Positions 33,777 through 43,826 of a stretch of 64,000 nt of DNA are shown here, one piece after another (position 1 is the first letter of the stretch; each line of letters begins with the position of its first letter). A program made the position numbers and the translations under genes. Origin of the DNA: Turbatrix aceti (taxonomy: Eukaryota; Nematoda; Chromadorea; Rhabditida; Panagrolaimidae). The stretch spans positions 10,233,725-10,297,724 of the forward strand of contig OZ017769.1 in the NCBI GenBank assembly GCA_963969345.1, in the 5' to 3' direction. The notes beneath the pieces are model-generated. The model saw only the letters and a list, made by a program, of their open reading frames with translations. It searched no databases and was not told where the DNA came from.

Positions 33777-35926
33777 TAATAACTGCAAAACAAGGCGCGC
33801 AAATCCCAGAATGTGTGCTTGATGTTTTGCGCCGATCACCCGAACGGCCGCTTTTCGATCGCTGTGCCGCTTTTTGACCGAAATGCTACACCAATTAACT
33901 ATCATTTGTGTTATGCAAATGATATTTTTTGCGTTTCATTAGCAAATCACACAAAAAAACACTGTTATTTGCTTTCTTTTTTTAAATAAAAAAAGCTTCA
34001 GTCCAGTATTTGTCTCGCCTTTGTTACTGTCCAAAGGAATGCCGGTAGACGCCGATGGAATGATGCAGTCGGTGGTTGTCGGTTGCCGGTGACGGAGTAA
34101 GGTCATTGTGGGTATCGATAATCAGCGATATTGATGCTTTTTTTGTTGTTCTTTTGCTCAGTGTCCAAAGAAAGGAAGCGACGCAGTAAAGACTGCATAT
34201 AAATCATCGATAGCGTTGCAGTCAAAAAATACGTGATTTATGGCTGATTGGCGATTGACTTGATTCGGGCTTGGATTGCAATAGGCGTGCACAGGCACTG
34301 CACTGCGTTGGCTGTACCGATCAATCGTTTTTGTATTCATTTTAACAGTAAATTTTTATAATTGTTGAATAAATTTGTTGTCAAAAAATAACATTGTTTT
34401 GTTTCTGTTGAATAAAACTGTTTTAAACATAAACTGTTTTCAACTAAAAAAAATTTTCTGTTAAAAAATGCATTTGTTTTTTAACACAAAAAATAAATTT
34501 CATCAGCAAAAAAAATAACAATGATGCTCAGATGTTTGATGTTTGCCTTTTTATCCGATTGTCTAATTTCCTGGCCAAAAATAATTTAGTTCTGATTACA
34601 CTGCCCCTTTCTGTATTTTTTTACCGCGCAACTTGCACGCTCCAGCGACGTGGACAAGACAAGACGGATGTTGGTTGTCGTCGACAATCGTGTATGATGG
34701 ATGTCGATCAAATCGCTGCTATACAACCCGATGTTGATCAAATCCAATTTGTCATGGCAATAGTGGTATGATTTTCGCTGACGTTTCTTTGCATGTTCTG
34801 TGTAGATGCACACTTTAAAAAGACAAGGGGCGTGGCTGTGGTTTAAGTGGAATCCCGTCCCCCTCGTTATTCAAAGAGAACAAAAATCACTTTTTTTTAT
34901 AAAAAAACGCATGCGAAGAAAAACGCCAAAAAAGAAGAGAATTCAAGCATTAAGGACATAATATTAATTAATGTTACAAATCATTGTTCGTCACATCATC
35001 ATCCCAATCACAACTGACAACAAACTATTATATTTATTGATGAATAAAGAAGTCAGTTGTGTGTCTAGCCATGATACACATGTAACACACACACAACTGA
35101 TTAAAACCAACTGAACCCCTATTTACTCCCAAAATCAATCAAATAACCTTGTTGAATGTCCCCGTCGGCTAATTTTTTTTAGAAAATGCGCAGCATGTAC
35201 GCGTTTAGTTTTCTAATTATGTAGTTGTTTTAAAACATTTTTACAGCTTTTGAAAAGACCCCCTAGTTTTTTTTCATTAGTCAAAACACGTGATTGTGGT
35301 GATAGTAGAATCGATGGAGATACGCACCGTGATGTTATGTTGACGTCTTGTTCAGTCAGTTCATACAATTGTGTATTTTTTATTTATTTTTACTTATATG
35401 CAAATCTTTTTTTATAATGTTGAAGTATTTTCTTGCGCCTATGGTTTACTGGTTGTACGTTTGTTTTTACATCATCCAAAGGTTGGGGTTTCGAGCGAAC
35501 TCAGTGGTTTTGATTCTCCGTCGCGACGCTTTTTTTATTTTATTTGTTTTCATTTTTTACCGCCTCGGACATACAATAAGTTACAAGGATGGAAAGTCAG
35601 CTTGCTGTCTGATTCGTGGTTACACTTTTTTTATCCTTCAGAAAAAATCAGTTACCATATTTTTTAACGATTAACGTATATTTTATTCGTTGTTACTAAA
35701 TTCAAACTCGATCTTTTTTTGATGATTTTTAATGACAACTTCTTCTGGGCGTGTCAGTTTTGTCAACCTTTATATACCTTTACGATAGAGTTTACCTATA
35801 CCTTGTGGGTGACTTTTTGATCATTTTACCTGACTGTGTTGTTTTTCTGCATATCTTTTTGTAAACATTCTAGTTAGCAAGAAAAATACTCATTCGCACA
35901 AACTTCAGGGGCCCAAGACAGAAAAC
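33777..35926. other. Gene-free 5' flank of the NFAT5-like gene
   Basis: No exon is supported. GC-richer bits near 33820 and 34020-34120 lack splice context. Close to the gene, AAACTTCAG ending at 35908 is a possible splice or trans-splice acceptor 18 nt upstream of the start codon. Confidence 0.35.
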
Positions 35927-38105
35927 ATGAACACAGGTACTGGATCTGTAAATGCCACCAAGGAAGGCGATGCACCGGCCCCTTGCTTTGGTGTCAACCT
36001 GCATCACCAGTCGGATGCAACGCTTTTAGGCGACGTGTCACAACACCCGGATTGTTGTTGGATCAATAGTGGGGGCGATTTTGTGGATACGCCGACATCG
36101 GAGTCAACTGCTTGCGGACAATCGATGAAGCATACCCCATCCTATGCTCTTAACATTTTGCGGCAACCGGAATCGCAACATCGAGCGAGATATCTATCGG
36201 AAGGCTCACGGGGAGCGATCAAAGATCGAACTGGTACCTCGAACTGCACAATACAGGTTTGTTGAGTGATTTATAAGTTTTTTAATGTTAGCAAAGTTTT
36301 TTGGTCCAGAGAAGTTTTTACACACTGAAACATTTTTTGTTGTAGACAGAATTTGAATCAGGGACCTCTGTCATACGGATATTTGAAATTTTTTAAAATT
36401 AAAACCTGTGAACCTCAAAAACATAGCAGATAAATATAAATCTTCAAAAAAAATCATGAACTTATATTTTTTGAAAAACATCAAAACAAATTTCAGCTAC
36501 TAGGATTCCATCGTCCAACCCGCGTCGAAATGTTTGCCATACCCGGTCATGGTCAAAGCGTGCCTCACAATCTTTATCGACTTATTCCCGTATCGGGAAA
36601 ATCGTCAACAGTCACGCCATGCCGTAAAACAGTCTCACACGATGGAATCGAATGCTTGGAAGTTACACTCCGGCCTGAGAGCAACATGACGGCTGTGTGA
36701 GTTCCTCAACCTTTCAACAAAGCTTTGAAACGAGGTACTTTGCAGTCTGGATTGTGTCGGAATTCTCAAAATCTGCACTTATGACAATAAGCATCGTAAG
36801 CGAGTGCATCACTCGTTAATTGGCGGAAATCAGCAGCATTGTTCGTTGAAGATCGCCTTTCGGGCTTACGTTCAGCATGACACGAAACAGCCAAATGCTT
36901 TTACCGTTGTTGAGAGCCAAACTGATGTTATTCGATGTGGTAAGACTTTTTTAATGTTATTGGAACTGGAAGTTACTGTATTTTTTTTTTAAATTAAAAA
37001 TTGTTTTTTAAATTACAGAAATTTCCAATAAATCCAAAAATAGTTGTAATCTAAAAAATTTTCAAAAAAAGTTCGCTAAAAATAGGTTTTATGTCCAAAT
37101 TTAAACCTAAGCAATCATCAAAGTACTATAACGTGTTATCATAATTTGTTTGATCATGCACAGTTTGATCGAAATTAAAATCAAAACTAAATTTATTTTG
37201 AATAAAATCAAAATTCGAAAAATATATGTTACAATAAAATTTTAAACCAATTAAAAATGTAAAAATAAATGAGAACAATTTAGGAACATTTCCTAATCCT
37301 TTCCCAATTTTTAGTACAACAACTGGGGGTCCCCGAAATTCTCAAAATGTCTCTGACTACTTCGTCGGCTCGTGGCGGTGGAGACCTTTTCATTGTTGGT
37401 CGTAATTTCGATCGAAATACCGTCATCATCTTCCGTGAATACAAAGACGACGGCTCACTTGCATGGAATGCCGAGGCCCATATAGACAAGCAATTCCTCC
37501 ATCAATGTCACATTGTTTGCACGATTCCACCGTATCACAACCTCTCTCGTGGCGGCAACGTTTCCATCACCATCAAATGTGGCCAGAAATCGTCACATCC
37601 TGTGAATTTTAACTACACTCCTGCGGTCACGCTGGATTACGATGACTGGCAGCCTCCGCCGTCGCCTTCTGCGTACCAAGCGTCTACAAGCTATCAAAAC
37701 GCCTTCGAAGTTCCTTCGACGTCCAATACTCAGGCTGGGGATTATGGATGCGACTATATGGGATCTACAGGGTTTCAAAATAACCTTTCGGATGGCATGA
37801 TGCCAATTGCCGGGGACAAGACCTCGCCGGGGGGTTTCAACATGCTGATGCCATCAAATATCGACTTTGACACTCTTACGCGGAACACGATCAATGGCAT
37901 TAAGCTGAACCTGGATCCTTCGCCTCCTGGCACGCATGGCACGCTGCTTATGGCATCGCCATTTGATCTAAAGTCAAATGTGATCCCCAATCTGTCGCAC
38001 AGTGCAAGTGACAGAACGACGCCACAAAACGTTCAAGTGGCACCAGGCTGTGAGGTTCACCGAGTCGTGGACCATCATTATCAACAACAACATTCTACAT
38101 TTTAG
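35927..38105 (+). CDS. NFAT5/TonEBP-like Rel-homology transcription factor, 504 aa
   Basis: Four exons (35927-36256, 36497-36696, 36746-36939, 37315-38105) close in phase to 504 residues. A short N-terminus is followed by the DNA-binding half of the Rel domain with the NFAT recognition loop HRARYLSEGSRGAIKDRT (about residues 85-102), then NLYRLIPVSGK, RPESNMTAVLDCVGILK, and the linker GVPEILKMSL. The IPT/TIG dimerisation half starts GGGDLFIVGRNF and ends NFNYTP. A Pro/Ser-rich tail of about 160 residues follows. GVPEILK, DCVGILK and QHRARY point to NFAT5 rather than calcineurin-regulated NFAT1-4. No calcineurin docking region is visible, as expected for NFAT5. NFAT5 acts in the nucleus as a dimer in osmotic stress and immunity. 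Human NFAT5 is much longer, so the protein lacks most of the large C-terminal activation region. Confidence 0.92.
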
Positions 38106-38162
38106 AACACTGTTACTTTGTTCTGTTTTATTGTTTAGATATTATAGAAGTATAATACATAT

Positions 38163-38277
38163 TTATTTCACCATTACTCAGTGGTTAGTTATCATTAGAC
38201 CAGATGTTAGGAGGCACAAATGATGTCCACGTAGGTGTAAATGTCTCGATTCGTTTTGGGCGCGATCGAGACATTTC
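38163..38277 (-). mobile_element. SINE-like retroposon copy 2 (full length, 115 bp)
   Basis: Flanked by a perfect 15-bp direct repeat AAGTATAATACATAT (38148-38162 and 38278-38292). In sense orientation (minus strand) it starts GAAATGTCTCGAT, forms a 12-bp perfect hairpin (AAATGTCTCGAT with ATCGAGACATTT), continues ACACCTACGTGGACATC, and ends GAGTAATGGTGAAATAA. It lies 58 bp after the NFAT5-like stop codon, probably in the 3' untranslated region. I found no clear tRNA-type A and B box pair. Confidence 0.9.
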
Positions 38278-39072
38278 AAGTATAATACATATAATACATA
38301 TCAACCTAATTAAGTTTTTTAAACCAGTGATGTGTCCAGTTTTTTGGATTGTAAATCTGATGCTAGTTACTCTTTGTTATTTACAAAATAATATTGCATA
38401 TGCATTGATTATTAATTTGCAAGTATTTATTTATGATAAAGTTATTAATTTTGTTTTGATTTTTTTCTATCATTCCCGCACTCGCATAAGGAGCACTAAA
38501 GGAGCACAACGGGAAAGAAAGGCGCGTAGGAGCTATCAAGGGTCGGAACGAAAATGAAGGAGCACAATGAAGCGCACCGCGCAACGTTATCCATCTTCCT
38601 GTGATGCTTATTTAAATTCGATAAAAACAAATAAATTAGAATTGCGGGGCACAACAAAGCACATGAACGCGAATGTGTCACAAAAATAAACAATCGCGCG
38701 CAAGGCCTTCCCCTCCTGTTGTGCTCCTTAGATTTTTTGAATATATTCATGAATTCCACAATAAAATTAAAATTAGAATTGCGGAGCGCAACAAAGCACA
38801 TGAACGCGAATTTGTCACAAAAATAAACAATCGCGCGCAAGGCCTTCCCCTCCTGTTGTGCTCCTTAGATTTTTTGAATACATTCATGAATTCCACAATA
38901 AAATAACAGAGTTTTGCTCTTATTTTTTTAAACGTGTGTGCGGCTCATAATTTTTGGAATAATGTAAAAATACACGTTTTACCACACATTAAAATTCACT
39001 TCTTTTTGTTCACAAGCATCAAGAAGCATATAAGGCGCTTGCTATGTTGTTGTATAATTGCAAAAATACAAC
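38278..39072. repeat. Intergenic DNA with a 137-bp tandem duplication
   Basis: Two units (38635-38771 and 38772-38906) repeat with few differences; each runs from ATTAGAATTGCGG through GCGCAAGGCCTTCCCCTCC to GAATTCCACAATAAAAT. A partial, more diverged unit with AAGGAGCACAA precedes them near 38490-38580. No gene. Confidence 0.7.
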
Positions 39073-39845
39073 ATGTACGAACCCTTTCTTCAGCTCCTCT
39101 TCGGCGTAATTTCTTTATCGTTGGCCTTAGATCAGACACCTACTCCGTCCCAACTTGGATGCCCCGATGACAGCTACATCGTCAAAGAATACGATGGCAT
39201 CAAAAAATGTTACAAAAACTTCCAAGCTGCGAATCACATTGATCGGTGCGGTCTGAAGGATGCATGTCGTCCGTTACAACCATCAAATCGCAGGAAGAGC
39301 TGGAATTTATCAGTCAACACTGGGGTTTCTATTATAAATATATTTTACAACTCGAGTCGGGGACGGGATAAACATTTACCAAAGACAGAAACGAAGTATT
39401 TTGTTTTTTAGAAAAAAATTGTAAAAAAGGGTGTGCCCGTACTCGTCGGTGTGTATATTCCGTGTCCAGAACCCTACAGCAAAGATGGTTTTAAAAATGT
39501 CGACGGAAGTCCTTTGACAGTAAAATTTGATTTGCTAAACAACGTGGAAAATAACGAGTTCAACGCCATGATTAATGACAACCTATTTGACGATATTGAC
39601 GGTCTGTGGAACGAAATTGTGCCCCTGTCGCGAAAACGATTTGCTTAGGACACAGGTGCGTCTGCTCCTGTGCAAGCTTAGCGGAACCTCACACATTATT
39701 GTGCTACGATCGCTCTCACTGTCTATGCCACAGAAACAAAATGCAATACCTTGGCGTAAGCACGGGGACAAAAGCAGTGTTTGCGCATACTTTACCAACT
39801 TTTTTCCACTACTTTTTGAAATGCATAATTTTTTGATGTGCTTGT
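39073..39845 (+). pseudogene. C-type lectin-like secreted protein, frame-disrupted
   Basis: An ATG at 39073 opens a signal peptide (MYEPFLQLLFGVISLSLA) and a typical C-type lectin start (CPDDSY, KKCYKNFQAA). The expected next element, TIKSQEELEFISQHWGFYY, lies in a different frame from about 39262. The WIGxYxPCP-like segment (VGVYIPCPEPYSKDGFKN) and the DGLWNE region lie in another frame (39433-39645), and the Cys-rich end (LCYDRSHCLC) in yet another (39650-39760). No splice pair I can see repairs these shifts. I therefore read it as a decayed lectin gene, although sequencing errors in a real gene cannot be excluded. Confidence 0.6.
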
Positions 39846-39944
39846 GACGTCAGTAGAAAGTTCTTTGAATTCTGAGTCGAATACAATTTTCAGAAAGAAT
39901 AAATGATCAAACTTCTCTCCCCCCCGCGCCCCTGGCCCTACCCG

Positions 39945-40513
39945 CAAACTTCAAAAAAAATAATCACATCCCTTTACTTTTCTTAATTTTTTTGGCATTT
40001 TCCCGGGGAATTTTGGGGGGAATTTGGCAAAGGTGGGGGAATCCCCGGGGATTCCCGGGAATATTCCCCGGGGAATCTCCCGGGGAATCCCACCTTCGCA
40101 ACCCTGCCCCAAACCCCCTCCCCCACATAAACCCTGCTCTCATCACCGGGAGCAGGGCTGGGGTTCTCCTCCACGGAGGACCCTTCCCCCCCCTCTTCCC
40201 CTTACCCACCCAATCTCTAATTCCCCACAAAATTCCCCGGCAAACTCCCGAAAAATTTAAGAAAAGTAAAAGGATGTGGTTATTTTTTTGAAGTTTGCCC
40301 CTGGGGCTTCAAATCTTGCTTTTATGTGAAAGTTAGGTTGCAATTTCAATGATTGTTAATAAATATATCGTTTTTGGTGTGGTTTTTTTTATTTTAGACC
40401 CCGTTTTAGGCGCATGGCTTTATTTGGATGCGGGGAAATTGAAAGGAGATTCCCCGGGGAATCTCCGGGAATATTCCCCCTTTTTTCATTCCCCGAGGAA
40501 TTTCGCAACCCTG
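39945..40513. mobile_element. Two partial hAT-type MITEs, opposite orientation
   Basis: Positions 39945-40104 match the right half of the 33423-33768 element and end TTCGCAACCCTG. Positions about 40205-40513 match the left part of the same element on the other strand and end TTCGCAACCCTG at 40502-40513. The shared middle (CAAACTTCAAAAAAAATAATC) is therefore present in both orientations, about 0.3 kb apart. Confidence 0.75.
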
Positions 40514-40790
40514 ATTTGCGCACATCTAGCGACGGTGTTCGTGGATTTTGGCGCGCTTTTTCTTATAGTACTATTGTTTTTTCGTGCCAAAACGGGCTTA
40601 ACCGGCCGTCACATTTGGGCCGACCTGGCGAATTTTAGATTCTGATCAAAACCCTTTCAGAAGCCAAATCTACAGAATCCTTTTTTTTAATCTGTGTATC
40701 GCGGATTTAGACTTTTTTGTGCGTGGAGAACAATTCTGACATTTACTTTTCTTCAACTGTTGATTTTATGTTCAGTGTTTTACTTATTTG

Positions 40791-41936
40791 GGCTTGTCCA
40801 GAAATTACGTCATCGCAAAATCGGTGATTTTTTACCCCCCTCCCCCCTCTGTCATCGGTCGTCATTGCAAGGTGGGGCACCCCGGACCCCCCCCTCCTAA
40901 ATGACGTCATTTTTAAAAAAATAGTATTTTCTTAGAGGTTTTTTTGCAAGTTTTGGTTTATCAATTTTTCTAAAAACTACTTTTGAAAACTATACGCCAA
41001 AATTATTGTGTAGTTGTTTTACAGAAATTATTGTGTTTTTAATTTCGGTTTACCGAAATTATTGTGTTTTTTTAATTGAAGCTTGTGCTCTTTATTGCAT
41101 AATTTTTCCATCAGTTACGGCATCTGAAAGTTCATGTTTCTTTTGTCGCCTGTAGCACTGCGCAAAATTAAACGACAAAAGTGGCAAGTAGGTTAAAACA
41201 ATCTTTGGGACATGCCCAAACTGAGCAAAATGACCGCAAACATTAAAAACAAAAACTGGCTTCAGGGCAATTTTTCAAAGTTGACTCCTGTGACGTGCAC
41301 GCGCATCACTTTTTTGTCCAGCGATGCGAAAAAGAGACTGTGCGCGCGCTTTTTACTCGAGTGCGCGACTGAAAACCACGGATATGGCCTTCTGGTATCC
41401 CTCCTTTTTTTTCTTTTTTGAGCTTATCCGACACAGAAAAAGACGGGCTACAAGATAAAAAGGTATGTACAAAACGGAACTTTTTTTAAAATTACCAGAG
41501 GCCATAAAGTAACGTTAATAGACAAAACTCGATAATTACAGGAAAACCAGATGCTTTTTGAAAAATCTGAGTACGCCAACTGATTTCCCGTGCCAAGAAA
41601 TCCCCGCATCCAAAATATCAGATTTTTGCCTCAACCATGAAGCAACTTGAAAAATCAGGGGTGGGGAACTTTCAGAAGCTGCCGCTTCAGAACCCGGCAT
41701 CAGAAAAATCTAATATCACGGATTTAGACCTTACCCATGGTCCCTTACAACTTGGGCACAAAACATTTGTCGTCATAAAATAGCTGTTCCGTCGAAACTA
41801 AATCCTGTCGCAGACTTCCTCTTAAATGACGTCATTTTGAGCAGTACCCCCCTCCCCCCTCTAGCATTTTCCGTCATTGTTGGACTGACCCCCCTCCCCC
41901 CCTCTTGCAATGACGTAATTTCTGGACAAGCCCTTT
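40791..41936. mobile_element. DNA element with GGGCTTGTCCAGAAATTACG ends
   Basis: The left end GGGCTTGTCCAGAAATTACGTCATCGCAA and the right end, its complement with one mismatch (TTGCAATGACGTAATTTC TGGACAAGCCC), are about 29 bp long. Subterminal CCCCCCTCCCCCC tracts and AAATGACGTCATTTT palindromes occur at both ends. The 1.1-kb interior has no transposase frame. The superfamily is undetermined. Confidence 0.75.
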
Positions 41937-42244
41937 TGGCTGCAACGGGATACATTTTTACTGCGGAACAAAGTGTAACTGCTCCGACAGTCAGTACAAT
42001 ACAAAGAAATTTTTTCAGTTGTAGTTTATGTACAATGCATTTTTGATGTGTTAGCTGCCCGGCAGGTGATAGCAGCGGTCTGCTTTGATATTCTTCATGA
42101 GTACGGTGTCAACTGAAAATGACTTTCGATCGAAAATGAGCACGGCAAGTAACAGGAGGAACTTGATATTAGTCTCTTTGATCTTGCAAAAAACAGCAAA
42201 TATTTCTTTACAGTACATCAAATTTATTGCATGTTGGTTATCGT

Positions 42245-42309
42245 TTTATTTATTTTATTTCACCATTACTCAGTGGTTAATTATCATTAGACCAGATGTT
42301 AGGAGGTTA
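42245..42309 (-). mobile_element. SINE-like retroposon copy 3 (5'-truncated, 65 bp)
   Basis: Flanked by a 10-bp direct repeat TGGTTATCGT (42235-42244 and 42310-42319). In sense orientation it starts TAACCTCCTAACATCTGG, then matches the other copies to GAGTAATGGTG and ends in an (AAAT)n tail. It lies 33 bp downstream of a chemoreceptor stop codon. Confidence 0.85.
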
Positions 42310-42341
42310 TGGTTATCGTATGATCAGTTATTCACAATATA

Positions 42342-43386
42342 TCAAGAAAACGTTTTAGTTGCAGTAATTACATTTGTTGGTATAGTAAAGACACGTGCAG
42401 TTTTGTTGAAAGGAATAAACGATTTGCAATATTCACGATATGGACGAATCATAAACAAAATAGCACCGCCTTGAGCCATTGCGTTAAAGTAAACAAGACA
42501 GTGCAGCAAATTAAAGAATCGCATTGCACTAATTCCGAGCGTAAGAAATAATATCCCTGTAACATACGGTACGTACAGAAACACAAAAATGAGAAGTATC
42601 TGAGTGATGTTGTAAGTAATAAGTACTTGATGACTTCGTGTAACTGTCGTTTGGTGCAACCTCTTTCGAAGCTTATTTGCGTATTTGAAAGATGTGCAAA
42701 TAGTTTTAGACATCACAACAAGTATAACAAAAGCAAATGCAATGTACGGGTAACATATTTTTTTCATAAAACTATTAGTGAGAAGAAATAATGATGGTTC
42801 GGCGAGGTAGGCGTCGAATATAGGGTATTCACTCATAACAATGTTTTTGATATAATCTTGTGGAATCTGATTGATTAGTAAAAGAGCACACAATGGAAAA
42901 CAAACTAGTACAATGTTTCCAACGACGCTGCCGGTGTTGAATACCTTGGGTTTTAAAATCGATGTTTGTTTATGGCATACGGTCTACAAAATTTGCAACA
43001 AAAAACGATATAAATGCATAAGACGAAAAACTTACCAAAAGATAACGATAACCAAAGCTAATCAATGCTGCACATAAAGTATTGCCAATACCAATAAAAA
43101 CAAATAGGGTAGCAGTTACTGATTGAAATAACGTTTGAGGAAGCCCCAACGCGTATCCTCCGGATAATGGTATTACGAAACACGGTATATTTACAGCGAG
43201 TGACACATGTAGAAAAAGTGACCAAAACGCTTGGTTCATAAGAAAATACTTGTTAGCATCAACATTTTTATATTTCTTAATAAAGCATAGTAAAAGAAGG
43301 CCGTACAGGGGAAGGGTTATAGCAGATGTGAAGATATCTGTTACATTGATAATGCACACAACCCATTCGTCTTTTGGGAGCGTCAT
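42342..43386 (-). CDS. Nematode serpentine chemoreceptor-like 7TM protein, 330 aa
   Basis: Two exons (43386-43036 and 42983-42342) join in phase to 330 residues. Seven hydrophobic segments can be counted, the first near residues 19-37 (ITLPLYGLLLLCF core). The last helix is followed by MIRPYREYC, the arginine/proline-rich motif typical of nematode Srh/Str-superfamily receptors at the end of TM7. These are G-protein-coupled receptors at sensory cilia for odorants and soluble cues. Which subfamily cannot be told by eye. There is no signal peptide apart from the first helix, as usual for the family. Confidence 0.8.
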
Positions 43387-43826
43387 TTTTTGTCACCAAA
43401 CAGGAAACGTACAAAACTTTAGTCTGAAAAGAACAAATGTTTTTTGGCATTACGTCAGCCCACGTTCTTTAACCGTTGCACCTGCTATGTATGTGCACTG
43501 TTTTCTGTCATTAACTAATCTGCAAGCTGGTTTAGGATTGAGGTAACGGCATCAAGAAAGGGTCTAGTTTGCAAGTCGATTTCGGCGATTTAGGACCAAA
43601 AGTTCGACCCCGTGAAGTTTATTGGTGTATTCAAATTTCTCAAAAAAAGTCTTATCATTAATCCGCTGATTTTGCAGAACGTAGACGAGATTTATCAATA
43701 TTTTTTTTGAAGTTATCGTTAATCTTGTACTGCGCCTTGTGAAATATGTGAACAAAAAATGACAGTTCAAAATGGAAAAACATAATGCTTTTATTTAATA
43801 AGTAGATATGATAACACGATAACAAA
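43387..43826. other. Gene-free intergenic DNA
   Basis: It lies between the chemoreceptor start and the NRAMP stop codon, both on the minus strand. No gene or repeat seen. Confidence 0.4.

Noticed and set aside
37347..37640. IPT domain taken at first as EBF/COE (Collier)
   Set aside because: The upstream exons carry the NFAT recognition loop and the GVPEILK linker, which EBF lacks, so NFAT5 fits and EBF does not.
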